Assembly (NCBI GenBank): GCA_934561395.1 | Contig: CAKTGF010000002.1 | Coordinates: 287,075-351,074, forward strand | Origin: an uncultured Eubacterium sp. | GTDB lineage: Bacteria; Bacillota; Clostridia; Oscillospirales; Acutalibacteraceae | DNA: 64,000 nucleotides | Direction: 5' to 3' | In this document: positions 51,177-60,909 of the stretch, one piece after another | How positions within the stretch are numbered: position 1 is the stretch's first letter | Layout of the letters: each line of letters begins with the position of its first letter | Made by a program: the position numbers and the translations under genes | Notes under the pieces: model-generated | Databases searched by the model: none | The model's input: only the letters and a program-made list of their open reading frames with translations | Told to the model about the DNA's origin: nothing

Positions 51177-51215
51177 AAAATCGCCGCAAACTCGATGTTT
51201 GCGGCGATTTTTTTT
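51177..51215 (+). terminator. Strong intrinsic terminator
   Basis: AAAATCGCCGCAAAC, loop TCGAT, GTTTGCGGCGATTTTTTTT. It is 210 bp after the MntR-like gene, so it may end a long 3' UTR or an unrecognised RNA. Confidence 0.93.
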
Positions 51216-51320
51216 GAATTATGTTGTTATAAAGTTTGGTATCAGTATAGGATTGCCATTCATACACTAAATGTTTGAAAAAAACAACTTTGGCGTGTTT
51301 CAGGGCCTTTATCGACAGTC

Positions 51321-51352
51321 AAAAAGGCGATTGGTTTTCCAATCGCCTTTTG
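51321..51352 (-). terminator. Terminator of ilvC
   Basis: AAAAAGGCGATTGG, loop TTTT, CCAATCGCCTTTTG. Confidence 0.92.
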
Positions 51353-51369
51353 TGTATGTGAAGATTAAA

Positions 51370-52449
<1,080 letters not shown>

Positions 52450-52473
52450 CTATTGAATTTGTTTACAATTGAC

Positions 52474-52502
52474 ATTATATATTGTGAGTTGTCTTATGTC
52501 AA
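52474..52502 (-). promoter_or_regulatory. Promoter of ilvC
   Basis: Minus strand: -35 TTGACA (52497-52502), 17 bp, -10 TATAAT (52474-52479): near-consensus. Confidence 0.85.
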
Positions 52503-52527
52503 TAGCAAATTGAAAATTTTTGTTGTT

Positions 52528-53181
52528 TTATAATCCCTCAATGGCGTGAATTATGTGCAGGCGCATTGCGGTGCGTGCCCCCTCGGGGTTGCGCTGCTTT
52601 ATAAAATCCATAATCAATCTGTCATCATTCAGGTTGTCCTTATTAACATTTTCCTTTTTTTGCATTACGATTACGCCCCTTTTAATTGCATTAAAAATAA
52701 CGGGCATAAACTGCTTTACAAAGGCGTTGTGGGTTGCGTTGGCAATGCTTTCGTGAAACTTTTGTTCCTCAAAGGTTCTGTCCTCACCGCTTAATATCTT
52801 TTTTTCGATTGCCTCGCCGTATTTGCATATAGTTTCGATTTCCTCGTCGGTAGCCCTTAAAGCCGCATAATAAGCGCAATCCGGCTCAAACATAAGCCTC
52901 ATTTCAAACAAATCGTCAAGGCCTGAGGATATCTCTGCAATGTCGCTGGATTCTATAATTGTGTTGGCGGTTACAAAGGTGCCCTTGCCCCTTTTTATTT
53001 CAAGCATACCGCTGGTGGTAAGTATTCTTATAGCCTCACGCAGGGTGGACCTGCTCACTTTTAGCTGGGAGGCAAAGTCGTTTTCGTTGGGTAATTTGTC
53101 GCCGACCGAAAATTCACCGTCCTCTATCATTGATTTAATTTTTTGCGCCGTGCTGTCGGCAAGCATACTTGTTTTAGCCAT
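52528..53181 (-). CDS. FadR/GntR-family (FCD) transcriptional regulator
   Basis: 217 aa from ATG 53181 (GAAAGG SD). Winged helix (about 8-70) with DKLPNENDFASQLKVSRSTL and REAIRILTTSGMLEIKRGKG, then an all-helical FCD effector domain with FEMRLMFEPDCAYYAALRAT and the metal/ligand residues EQKFHESIANATHN. FCD domains bind organic acids through a metal site. It lies just upstream of ilvC on the same strand and both genes carry a TTGTC-N-GAC site, so ilvC may be a target. The effector is unknown. Confidence 0.9.
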   Translation of the reverse strand: MAKTSMLADSTAQKIKSMIEDGEFSVGDKLPNENDFASQLKVSRSTLREAIRILTTSGMLEIKRGKGTFVTANTIIESSDIAEISSGLDDLFEMRLMFEPDCAYYAALRATDEEIETICKYGEAIEKKILSGEDRTFEEQKFHESIANATHNAFVKQFMPVIFNAIKRGVIVMQKKENVNKDNLNDDRLIMDFIKQRNPEGARTAMRLHIIHAIEGL

Positions 53182-53225
53182 TGTTTTGCCTTTCAAATTA
53201 AAACTTAATTGTTCTGCTGTAAATT

Positions 53226-53255
53226 ATCATAGCACAAAGGGCAATGCAAAGTCAA
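53226..53255 (-). promoter_or_regulatory. Promoter of the FadR-type gene
   Basis: Minus strand: -35 TTGACT (53250-53255), 18 bp, -10 TATGAT (53226-53231). Confidence 0.65.
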
Positions 53256-53257
53256 TA

Positions 53258-53279
53258 TGTTGTCAGACATCTTACAACA
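53258..53279. promoter_or_regulatory. Operator-like inverted repeat upstream of the FadR-type gene
   Basis: TGTTGT-N10-ACAACA (53258-53279) contains TTGTCAGACAT (53260-53270), which shares TTGTC-N-GAC with the ilvC site. It abuts the -35. Confidence 0.5.
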
Positions 53280-53334
53280 AAATGATGATTTTTGCCCTTT
53301 TGGGATAGGGGTAATTGTGCATATTAATCAAAAT

Positions 53335-53363
53335 TTGCTTATCAACTTGTAAAATGGTATAAA
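53335..53363 (+). promoter_or_regulatory. Promoter of the DUF815 gene
   Basis: TTGCTT (53335-53340), 17 bp, TATAAA (53358-53363). Confidence 0.55.
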
Positions 53364-53408
53364 ATGTTATAAAATTAAGGCATATTAAATAAGGAAAGTA
53401 CGTGTGTT

Positions 53409-54641
53409 ATGGACAAAATAACTAAAATTAAATATTATATCCAATCATTATGCATTTATGATGTGAAGGCCGACCCGGTTATTTCCGCCCTTTACAGCCT
53501 GCTTGATTCGGTTAACAGCGAGCAGGTTTTGCTCAAACAGGGGGACTTCTTCAACACCCTGTCAGCCCACGAATCATTAAAGCATTATGTTTCAAGGCTG
53601 ATTTTAACAGATGATAATGTTTTTACAAAGGCTGCTGCGGCAGGAAAAGAGAATGAGTTGAGGGAGGCTGTGCTTTCAGGCGTTAAAAGTGACCTTGAAA
53701 AGCTGGAGGCAATTGCCTCCGTTACCGCCAAGGATATTTTGGATGCGGTAAATGATGCCGATATTAAAGAGATTTTAAGCACCATGCCCTGCTGGGGCAG
53801 CGGCAAGGCTCTGCCCCCGTTAAGTAACGACTGGCAAAATCAAATTGACGAGCTTGCCGGGTTCCACAAAATCAACGGCTACGGCAAGTTTGCAAAGTAT
53901 TATGCGTTTGCCTGGCGTGATAAGGCCCTTACCCCCATTTCGGCAATATCGCAAATTAAGCTTGGAGATTTGAAAAATTACGAAAAGCAGCGCAACCAAG
54001 TGCTTGACAACACAATTGCATTTTTAAAGGGCTACCCTGCCAACAATGTTTTGCTTTACGGCGACAGGGGCACGGGCAAAAGTTCCACCGTTCATGCAAT
54101 TTTAAATGAATACAAAAACCAAGGCTTAAGGATGATAGAAATATCAAAGGGCGATATTAACGATTTAACCATGATAAGGGAGCTTATTTCCGACAGCCCC
54201 ATGAAATTTATCATATTTATTGACGACCTCAGCTTTGACTCACATGAGGACAGCTTCGGCGAGCTTAAGGCTGCCCTTGAAGGCTCAATTTCCGGCAGGC
54301 AGGGCAACACATTAATATATGCCACCTCAAACCGCCGCCATTTGATTAAAGAAAATTTCTCCGACAGGGAGAATGATGTTAACAGAACCGATACCCTCCA
54401 GGAGGAACTGTCGCTTTCAGACAGATTCGGTCTTTCGATAACCTTTATGAACCCCGACAAGGCGGATTACCTTGATATAGTTGAAAAAATTGCCTGCGAC
54501 AGAGGCCTTGATGTTGACACCGAAAGACTTTTGGAGGCATCTGACCAATGGGCAAGGCGCAGAGGAGGTCGCTCGCCCCGTTGTGCAAAGCAATTTATTG
54601 ATTATGTTGAGGGCTGCTTAAAGAGAAACGTTGATTGGTAA
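53409..54641 (+). CDS. DUF815 family AAA+ ATPase
   Basis: 410-aa cytoplasmic ATPase of the DUF815 family. A 190-residue N-terminal region of unknown role is followed by the ATPase: Walker A LLYGDRGTGKSSTVHA (218-226), Walker B FIIFIDDLSFDSHEDSF, sensor region LIYATSNRRHLIKENFSDRE and the C-terminal RSPRCAKQFIDYVEG. DUF815 proteins are widespread and their role is unclear; the presence of a DnaC/RarA-like core suggests remodelling of protein or DNA complexes. Single-gene unit just upstream of the two-component system. Confidence 0.88.
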   Translation: MDKITKIKYYIQSLCIYDVKADPVISALYSLLDSVNSEQVLLKQGDFFNTLSAHESLKHYVSRLILTDDNVFTKAAAAGKENELREAVLSGVKSDLEKLEAIASVTAKDILDAVNDADIKEILSTMPCWGSGKALPPLSNDWQNQIDELAGFHKINGYGKFAKYYAFAWRDKALTPISAISQIKLGDLKNYEKQRNQVLDNTIAFLKGYPANNVLLYGDRGTGKSSTVHAILNEYKNQGLRMIEISKGDINDLTMIRELISDSPMKFIIFIDDLSFDSHEDSFGELKAALEGSISGRQGNTLIYATSNRRHLIKENFSDRENDVNRTDTLQEELSLSDRFGLSITFMNPDKADYLDIVEKIACDRGLDVDTERLLEASDQWARRRGGRSPRCAKQFIDYVEGCLKRNVDW

Positions 54642-54683
54642 AATAATTTCCGTTTTCTATTAATCAATTGTTTAAAAAATTAA

Positions 54684-54763
54684 AATTTTGTTCACTCAAA
54701 ATACAAATTATGAACAAAATTGCGTTGTATCATAGTTACCAGTGAGAGATACAACGGCAATTT
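54684..54763. promoter_or_regulatory. Two back-to-back inverted repeats before the two-component operon
   Basis: First: AATTTTGTTCA (54684-54694), 16 bases, TGAACAAAATT (54711-54721). Second: AAATTGCGTTGTATC (54717-54731), 16 bases, GATACAACGGCAATTT (54748-54763) with one extra G. They share 54717-54721 and so exclude each other as RNA folds. No confident -10/-35 is visible here. Confidence 0.6.
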
Positions 54764-54778
54764 GGAAAGGATAAAACA

Positions 54779-55474
54779 ATGGAAAACAAAATTCTTGTGG
54801 TAGATGACGATTTAAACATCTGCGAATTATTAAAGCTTTATCTTGAAAACGATGGTTACACGGTGTTTACCGCCAACGACGGCCAGGAGGCGGTTGAAAC
54901 ATTTTTGAACAAAACCCCCGATTTGGTTTTGCTTGATGTTATGCTGCCTAAGATGGACGGCTGGCAGGTATGCCGTGAAATCAGAAAGACATCATCCGCA
55001 CCCATTATTATGCTTACCGCCAAGGGCGAAACCTTTGACAAGGTGCTTGGCCTTGAGCTTGGAGCAGACGATTATGTTGTTAAGCCCTTTGACGCTAAGG
55101 AGGTTATGGCACGCATAAAGGCCGTGCTTCGCAGAACAAAAGGCGAGGGCAGTTCACAAGAGGCTGAAAAGAAGGTTGTTATTTATGATAACCTTGAAAT
55201 AAATATTACTAATTATGAAATGAAGGTTAAGGGTGTTCCTGTTGACACACCGCCGAAAGAGCTTGAGCTTATTTATCATTTTGCATCAAATCCCAACCGT
55301 GTTTATACAAGGGACCAATTGCTTGACGAGGTTTGGGGCTTTGATTACTACGGTGATTCAAGAACCGTTGATGTGCATGTTAAGCGACTTCGTGAAAAGC
55401 TTGAAGGCGTTTCTGACAAATGGGCACTTAAAACAGTTTGGGGTGTAGGCTACAAATTTGAAACAAAGGATTAG
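54779..55474 (+). CDS. OmpR/PhoB-family response regulator
   Basis: 231 aa: receiver domain with VVDDDLNI (acidic pocket), phospho-acceptor Asp53 in LLDVMLPKMDGW, Thr80/Lys102 (LGADDYVVKPFDAKEV), and a winged-helix DNA-binding domain (about 130-228) with VDTPPKELELIYHFASNPNR and GDSRTVDVHVKRLREKLE. The sequence is close to the WalR/PhoP branch. 3 nt before the kinase gene. It may control the RR-HK-HtrA operon and perhaps wall hydrolase genes (see the box at 4241). Confidence 0.95.
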   Translation: MENKILVVDDDLNICELLKLYLENDGYTVFTANDGQEAVETFLNKTPDLVLLDVMLPKMDGWQVCREIRKTSSAPIIMLTAKGETFDKVLGLELGADDYVVKPFDAKEVMARIKAVLRRTKGEGSSQEAEKKVVIYDNLEINITNYEMKVKGVPVDTPPKELELIYHFASNPNRVYTRDQLLDEVWGFDYYGDSRTVDVHVKRLREKLEGVSDKWALKTVWGVGYKFETKD

Positions 55475-55477
55475 TTT

Positions 55478-56995
55478 ATGAAAATATCTAAACCAAAGCT
55501 AAAGGGTAAAAGGACTAATCTTTTTGTAAAGTATTTCATAATATTTGCCGGAGTATTTTTTATAACCCTTGCAATGCTGGGCGCAGCGTTAATCATAATG
55601 CTTAACGCATACACATTAAACGAAAAAACCACCCTGCTTGAAGAGAATACCAAGTCGGTTTCTCAGTTGGTGTCATCTTCGCTGTCGGTTAAGGAAATGA
55701 ATGATAAAATTTCTCCCGAAAAGGATATGATTTGCGAATCTCTTGCTGTGGTTTCAAACTGTATTGACGCCGATGTGTTCGTTTGCGACACCTCGGGTGA
55801 TGTAATAATGTGCAAGGAACAAAGGGGAGTTAACTCATACTACAACAGCTCCACCGTTTGCCGTGACCATAAGGATGTGCGGATAGACGACAGCGTAATG
55901 CAGGAGGTTTATGAAAACGGCAGCACCACACGGCAGACTATTATTGACGGAAAAAGCTATTATATAGTTGGCGTGTCGATTGCCGCACCGTATTATTCAA
56001 ACACCTCAACAGGCAATAAAAGCACCAAAATAATGGGCACTGTTTTTGCAATTGTTGAATCGGGGATATCCGATATTATGGTTGCGATTTTCCACATTTT
56101 CTCAATTATCGCTGCATTTTGCCTGGTGGTTGCGTTTATATTAATATGGATAACCACAAAGCGCATGGTATCCCCGTTAACGGAAATGAGCAAGGCAACA
56201 AAGCAGTTTGCCCTTGGCGATTTTTCATACAGGGTTAACATTAAGGGCGACGACGAGTTGGCAGACCTGGGCAAGGCGTTTAACGATATGGCCGACTCCC
56301 TTGATAAGTTAGAGGGAACACGGCGTTCCTTTGTTGCCAATGTTTCGCACGAGCTTAAAACACCGATGACCTCAATTGCAGGCTTTATTGACGGTATTCT
56401 TGACGGCACAATACCAAAGGAGCGTGAGGAATATTACCTTAAGCTTGTAAGCGACGAGGTTAGACGACTTTCACGCCTGGTTGTTGCTATGCTTAATATG
56501 AGCAAGATTGAAGCCGGCGACTTTGAAATGAAGCCGAAGCCATATAATATATCCGACCAAATAATTCATGTTCTTTTAACCTTTGAACAGAAAATAGAAA
56601 AAAAGAATATTGAAATATACGGCCTTGATAAGCTCACACCGCATTTTGTATATGCCGATGTGGATATGATTTATCAGGTGGTTTATAACCTTTTTGACAA
56701 TGCTGTTAAATTTACCAACGAGGGCGGCTCAATAGAGGTTAATGTTACCGATCGGGATGCCTTTACCGAAATTTCCATTAAAAACAGCGGCGAGGGTATT
56801 AAGTCTGAGGAACTTTCAAAGATATTTGACAGGTTCTATAAGGTTGATAAGTCACGGAGCCTTGACGCTAAGGGCGCAGGTCTTGGACTTTATATAGTAA
56901 AAATGATGGTTGAAATGCACGGCGGCAAAATTGCCGCACATTCAGACAGTGTAAGCCAGGCAGAATTTGTGTTTACTCTGCCCAAGGCAAAATAG
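55478..56995 (+). CDS. Membrane sensor histidine kinase
   Basis: 505 aa. First membrane helix about 19-44, an extracellular sensor region of about 150 residues (50-198), second helix about 200-226, HAMP (227-280, TTKRMVSPLTEMSKATKQ), HisKA with His291 in FVANVSHELKTPMTSI, and HATPase with VYNLFDNAVKFT (N box), GEGIKSEELSKIFDRFY and GAGLGLYIVKMMVEMHGG. There is no PAS domain, unlike classical WalK. It is followed 24 nt later by htrA, pointing to an envelope-stress role. Confidence 0.95.
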   Translation: MKISKPKLKGKRTNLFVKYFIIFAGVFFITLAMLGAALIIMLNAYTLNEKTTLLEENTKSVSQLVSSSLSVKEMNDKISPEKDMICESLAVVSNCIDADVFVCDTSGDVIMCKEQRGVNSYYNSSTVCRDHKDVRIDDSVMQEVYENGSTTRQTIIDGKSYYIVGVSIAAPYYSNTSTGNKSTKIMGTVFAIVESGISDIMVAIFHIFSIIAAFCLVVAFILIWITTKRMVSPLTEMSKATKQFALGDFSYRVNIKGDDELADLGKAFNDMADSLDKLEGTRRSFVANVSHELKTPMTSIAGFIDGILDGTIPKEREEYYLKLVSDEVRRLSRLVVAMLNMSKIEAGDFEMKPKPYNISDQIIHVLLTFEQKIEKKNIEIYGLDKLTPHFVYADVDMIYQVVYNLFDNAVKFTNEGGSIEVNVTDRDAFTEISIKNSGEGIKSEELSKIFDRFYKVDKSRSLDAKGAGLGLYIVKMMVEMHGGKIAAHSDSVSQAEFVFTLPKAK

Positions 56996-57019
56996 CCATC
57001 AGCAAAGGAGATAATACAA

Positions 57020-58495
57020 ATGGATGATTTCTTCAATAATCCAAATCAAACAAATGAAAACGAGGGCGCAAATCAGCCACAGGCTACACCTGAGCCGGTG
57101 CAAAATCAAGATACCGCAAATCAGTATTACAGCCCTGTTAACTCGGCTGAGTCAGCTGAAAGCAAAGCACAAAATCAAAATACAGACAATTACGGCGGCG
57201 TTAACCAAAATCAACAGCAGCCATATTATTACTCGGCTCCCGCTCAGCAGCAGTTTACTGTTGAGCCCCAGCCAAAAAAACCGAAAAAGAAGAACAAGGG
57301 CCTTGTAATTGTAATAATTGTTGTTGTGTGCTGTGCGGTTGTTGCCTTTGCAGGTTTGCTTATGAGCAACAGCTCTTCAAATAATTCGGGAAACGAAAAT
57401 ACAACTGCTTCTGATTCCGCAGGCAGCGACAGCGGCGCTGTGATTAACGACAGCCAAAAGGCCTCCGAAACCGATGCCGACGGCAACCTTACAACCGCAG
57501 GTCTTGCAGCAAAATGCTCTGATTCCTGCGTTGGTATTACCGTTTACACCAAGCAGGACGCTTACAGCTATTTTAACAACTACGGCAGCGGCTCAAACAG
57601 CGGCAGTCAAACCGTATCAGGCGAGGGCTCGGGCGTTATTATGAGCGAATCAAACGGCAAAACCTATATTATTACTTGCGCCCATGTTATTGCAGACGGC
57701 AGTTCGTTTGTTGTAACTTTAAATGATAAGAAAACTACCTACGATGCAACAATGGTCGGCTACGACAGCAAAACCGATATAGGCGTGCTTTCAATTGATG
57801 CAACAGGCCTTACCGTTGCAGAGTTTGGCGACAGCGACAGCGTAGTTGTCGGCGAGGATGTAGTTGCAATCGGCTGCCCCGGCGGTCTTGATTTCCAAAA
57901 CAGTGTAACAAAGGGTATTGTATCGGGCCTTCAGGTTCCTGTTTCATCATCAATCGGCTACAACAACGAGTGTATCCAAACAGATACCGCTATTAACCCC
58001 GGCAACTCAGGCGGCGCATTGTTCAATATGCAGGGTCAGGTTATAGGCATTAACTCATCAAAAATTGCCTCAACCGATTATGAGGGCATGGGCTTTGCAG
58101 TGCCCAGCAAAACCGCAATTGACACTGCAAATTCGCTTATCCAAAACGGTTATGTTGCAGGCAGAGCAAAGCTTGGTATCACTTATGTAAGCCTTGAAAA
58201 CTTTAACAATGCCTCCTCCGTTCTTTCCGCTCTTGAAAGCGAGGGCTACAAGAACGCACAGGGCACAATGGTAATTCAGTCTGTTGAAAGCGATTCTTCA
58301 CTTTCAGGCAAGGTTCAGGAGTATGATATGATTGTTGCCGTTAACGGCGAAACCATGACCTCCACCGATGTTATGACATCTGTTTTATCCGATTCAAAGC
58401 CCGGCGACACCGTAAAGCTTACCATTGCAAGAATTGAAAATCAGAAAATTAAAACCTTTGAGGTTGAATGCACTCTTATTGAGAGCAAGGAATAA
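57020..58495 (+). CDS. HtrA/DegP-type membrane-anchored serine protease
   Basis: 491 aa. A Gln/Asn-rich cytoplasmic tail (1-85), basic stop KPKKKNKG, membrane helix (about 94-115), Ser/Gly/Asn linker, trypsin-like protease with His222 (ITCAHVI), Asp253 (SKTDIGVL) and Ser330 (NPGNSGGAL), then one PDZ domain (about 390-480, EYDMIVAVNGETM). It should degrade misfolded proteins outside the membrane. Third gene of the RR-HK-htrA operon, AAGGAG SD, followed by a terminator; such pairing matches CssRS/HtrA-like secretion-stress systems. Confidence 0.94.
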   Translation: MDDFFNNPNQTNENEGANQPQATPEPVQNQDTANQYYSPVNSAESAESKAQNQNTDNYGGVNQNQQQPYYYSAPAQQQFTVEPQPKKPKKKNKGLVIVIIVVVCCAVVAFAGLLMSNSSSNNSGNENTTASDSAGSDSGAVINDSQKASETDADGNLTTAGLAAKCSDSCVGITVYTKQDAYSYFNNYGSGSNSGSQTVSGEGSGVIMSESNGKTYIITCAHVIADGSSFVVTLNDKKTTYDATMVGYDSKTDIGVLSIDATGLTVAEFGDSDSVVVGEDVVAIGCPGGLDFQNSVTKGIVSGLQVPVSSSIGYNNECIQTDTAINPGNSGGALFNMQGQVIGINSSKIASTDYEGMGFAVPSKTAIDTANSLIQNGYVAGRAKLGITYVSLENFNNASSVLSALESEGYKNAQGTMVIQSVESDSSLSGKVQEYDMIVAVNGETMTSTDVMTSVLSDSKPGDTVKLTIARIENQKIKTFEVECTLIESKE

Positions 58496-58511
58496 TCAAA
58501 CAGAATGAATT

Positions 58512-58550
58512 TGCAGCCCCTGCGCCTGTTTTGGTGCGGGGGCACTTTTA
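58512..58550 (+). terminator. Terminator of the two-component/htrA operon
   Basis: GCCCCTGCGCC (58516-58526), loop TGTTTT, GGTGCGGGGGC (58533-58543), then ACTTTTATG. Confidence 0.85.
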
Positions 58551-58553
58551 TGT

Positions 58554-58582
58554 TTGACAATAAAGCCCCGTTGATATATACT
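58554..58582 (+). promoter_or_regulatory. Promoter of the esterase gene
   Basis: TTGACA (58554-58559), 17 bp, TATACT (58577-58582). Confidence 0.8.
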
Positions 58583-58612
58583 TTTTACAAATACTGTTAA
58601 TGGGGTGTATTT

Positions 58613-59761
58613 ATGGCAGATACAGCACAAAAAGCTGAAAAAAGGTCAAGCAAAAGGAAATATAAGATAATGGGAATTGTTTTTGCAATTATTGCGGCAA
58701 TTGTAATTGTTGCCGTTTTGTTTATTCACATTACCACCCTGCCAAAGGCGGATAATGACGAAAACGCAATTTATGTGGGCGGTATGATTTATTCCGACAC
58801 TGTTGATTACCAAAGCGAAAGCGCAAAGGGCATAACCAAAAACCCGGTAATCAAAATTATGGAAATGGTTTGGCGTTTTTGCGACGGCGGAGATAAAAAG
58901 AAGCATGAAAAGCAAACTCCACCTGAAAATGTTACCCAAATCAGCGATATACCTTATATTGATGACGGTAATCATTACCATTTGTTAGATGTTTTTTATC
59001 CCTCGGATATGCAAAGCGGCGATAAGCTGCCTGTTATTATTGACATTCACGGCGGCGGCTGGATGTATGCAGATAAGGATTTAAACGATTATTACTGCAT
59101 GACCCTTGCCGAAAGGGGATATGTTGTGTTTAATGTAAGCTATCGCCTTGTGCCCGATGTTACCGTTAACGAGCAGATACAGGATGTTGCCTTTGCCCTG
59201 CAATGGATAAAGCAAAACATGGGCAGCTATCCCTGCGACTCCGATAATATTATGCTTACAGGGGATTCCGCAGGCGGTCAGCTTGCAATTTATTCTGCAA
59301 TTATTATGCAAAGCGATGAGTTGCAAGAGGTTTTTGCAACGGTTGACCCTGAAATGGAGCTTACCGCAGTGCTGCTTACCTCGCCTGTGGCGTATATGAA
59401 GGACGGCGGAGCCTTCAGCATTTACACCAAAATACTTTGGGGCGACGATTATAAGAACAAAGCTACATATAACTATATGGATTTGGACGAAATCATTGAT
59501 TACGCCCCAAATCTTCCCCCGGTATATTTGATAACCAGCAGCGGGGATACCCTGGCAAACAAGCAAACCCACAGGGCTTATGATTTGCTGCAGGAAAAGG
59601 GCGTTGAATCGTATATTGCCGATTACGGCAAGGAGTACGGCAAAAAGCTGCCCCATGTTTTCAGTGTGCTTTACCCATTTGACGAGGCAGGAACTGCGGC
59701 AATAGACAAGGCCTGCGATTTTTACAAAAACGCAATTGAGTCAAAGGCAACGACTGAATAG
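58613..59761 (+). CDS. Membrane-anchored alpha/beta hydrolase (HSL-type esterase)
   Basis: 382 aa. One N-terminal membrane helix (about 19-40, GIVFAIIAAIVIVAVLFIHI), then an alpha/beta hydrolase with the oxyanion motif IIDIHGGGW (146-150), FNVSYRLVPD, the nucleophile elbow LTGDSAGG (Ser219), an Asp in ITSSGDTL and His in KKLPHVFSV. The catalytic domain should face outward. It resembles the BD-FAE/Abhydrolase_3 group of carboxylesterases; the substrate may be an acylated sugar or lipid. Single-gene unit. Confidence 0.87.
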   Translation: MADTAQKAEKRSSKRKYKIMGIVFAIIAAIVIVAVLFIHITTLPKADNDENAIYVGGMIYSDTVDYQSESAKGITKNPVIKIMEMVWRFCDGGDKKKHEKQTPPENVTQISDIPYIDDGNHYHLLDVFYPSDMQSGDKLPVIIDIHGGGWMYADKDLNDYYCMTLAERGYVVFNVSYRLVPDVTVNEQIQDVAFALQWIKQNMGSYPCDSDNIMLTGDSAGGQLAIYSAIIMQSDELQEVFATVDPEMELTAVLLTSPVAYMKDGGAFSIYTKILWGDDYKNKATYNYMDLDEIIDYAPNLPPVYLITSSGDTLANKQTHRAYDLLQEKGVESYIADYGKEYGKKLPHVFSVLYPFDEAGTAAIDKACDFYKNAIESKATTE

Positions 59762-59782
59762 GGGCGTTTAAAAATATTGGTC

Positions 59783-59811
59783 TTGAAAAAGGGCCACATA
59801 TTTGTTATCAT
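59783..59811 (+). promoter_or_regulatory. Promoter of the PAP2 gene
   Basis: TTGAAA (59783-59788), 17 bp, TATCAT (59806-59811). Confidence 0.7.
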
Positions 59812-59841
59812 TTAGTAGTAATATTTTAAGGGGGGATTGTT

Positions 59842-60864
59842 ATGAATCCAATGTTGCTTGTTACCGCATCACTGGGCGATAAAATCGACACAGCGTTTTA
59901 TGGCTTTGATATGTGGGTTTACAGCATTTTCGGCAGCCTGCAATGCGGCTTTTTAACTGTTGTTGCAAAAATTTTCACTGCCTTCGGAGATGAAAGATTT
60001 GTTATTCCCATGGCCGTTTTAGGCGTGGTAATGTGCTTTTTCAAGCGCACAAGAAAGTATGGCTTTTCGCTGCTTTTTGCAATAGCAATCGGCACAATTG
60101 TTACCAATGTTTTGGTAAAGCCTGCGGTGTTAAGGATAAGACCGTATAACACCCTTCAGGCTAAGGATATTTGGGAGCAATACAGCGTTTGGTATAAAAA
60201 TGCCGGCGCTCTTTCGGAAAGTGATTACAGCTTCCCGTCAGGCCACACCACTGCGGCATTTGAAATTGCCGTTTCAATGGGCCTTTGCTTAAGGTCAAAG
60301 GGGCTTAAAAAGCAGTCATACATTCCGCTGTGCATTGCAATTTGCACAATGGGCAGCCGTGTTTATTTAATGGTGCATTATGCAACAGATGTTATCGGCG
60401 GCATGATTGTGGGCACACTTGCAGGCGTTTGCGCATATTTCCTTGCAAAGCTTGCCTGCATGATTTTTGAAAAGGTTAAGTTCCTTGACGCTATCGACGC
60501 TGAAAAGCTGTTTGAAAAAATTGCCAAAAAGCCCATTAACACCAAATCAGGTGTTTGTGCAATTATGGCGGCTGTTGTTCTTTTCTTCTGCATTTCATAT
60601 ATTCCGGCTATGTCGGAGGGCGGCGATTCAATCCGTTGCGATTACAGCCCTAAGTATTTTGACGGCGCAGCCTACGATTGCCAAAACGAGGCTAAGGTAG
60701 ATGTTGACAAGGACGGCAATGTTACATATAAGGACGATTACCCCGAGCTTGAGGGATACAAGGGCATGCATTTTTGCAAAATCCACTACAAGGAGCTTAA
60801 GGCTCGCTCTGAGGAAAACACCAAGGTAAGGATTGAGGAAAACGCACAGCAGGCTAATCAGTAA
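59842..60864 (+). CDS. PAP2-family membrane phosphatase
   Basis: 340 aa with about six membrane helices. The three PAP2 motifs are KPAVLRIRPYNTL (KX6RP), FPSGHTTAAFE (PSGH) and GSRVYLMVHYATDVIGG (SRX5HX3D). Such enzymes dephosphorylate undecaprenyl pyrophosphate, phosphatidate or similar lipids on the outer face. After the core, a hydrophobic helix (about 235-255) and a 90-residue soluble tail with a Cys pair (RCDYSP, YDCQNE) are extra; their role is unknown. AAGGGGGG SD. Confidence 0.9.
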   Translation: MNPMLLVTASLGDKIDTAFYGFDMWVYSIFGSLQCGFLTVVAKIFTAFGDERFVIPMAVLGVVMCFFKRTRKYGFSLLFAIAIGTIVTNVLVKPAVLRIRPYNTLQAKDIWEQYSVWYKNAGALSESDYSFPSGHTTAAFEIAVSMGLCLRSKGLKKQSYIPLCIAICTMGSRVYLMVHYATDVIGGMIVGTLAGVCAYFLAKLACMIFEKVKFLDAIDAEKLFEKIAKKPINTKSGVCAIMAAVVLFFCISYIPAMSEGGDSIRCDYSPKYFDGAAYDCQNEAKVDVDKDGNVTYKDDYPELEGYKGMHFCKIHYKELKARSEENTKVRIEENAQQANQ

Positions 60865-60900
60865 TTAAAAAAAGTAGGTCGTTTGACCTACTTTTTTTAA
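60865..60900. terminator. Bidirectional intrinsic terminator
   Basis: AAAAAAAGTAGGTC, loop GTTT, GACCTACTTTTTTT; ends PAP2 and bioY. Confidence 0.95.
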
Positions 60901-60909
60901 TGCTGTGTT

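Larger units (their letters stand above)
50967..51369. other. Intergenic region of 400 bp, no gene, several hairpins
   Basis: I see no supportable gene. It holds an AT-rich perfect inverted repeat TCCAAAAAATC-TATT-GATTTTTTGGA (51112-51137) and two strong terminators annotated separately. The stretch 50990-51110 is not low-complexity and could contain a small RNA, but no promoter stands out. Confidence 0.5.

Noticed and set aside
54779..58495. Canonical walRK operon
   Set aside because: The kinase lacks a PAS domain and no walH/walI/walJ genes follow, so only a WalR-like assignment is fair.
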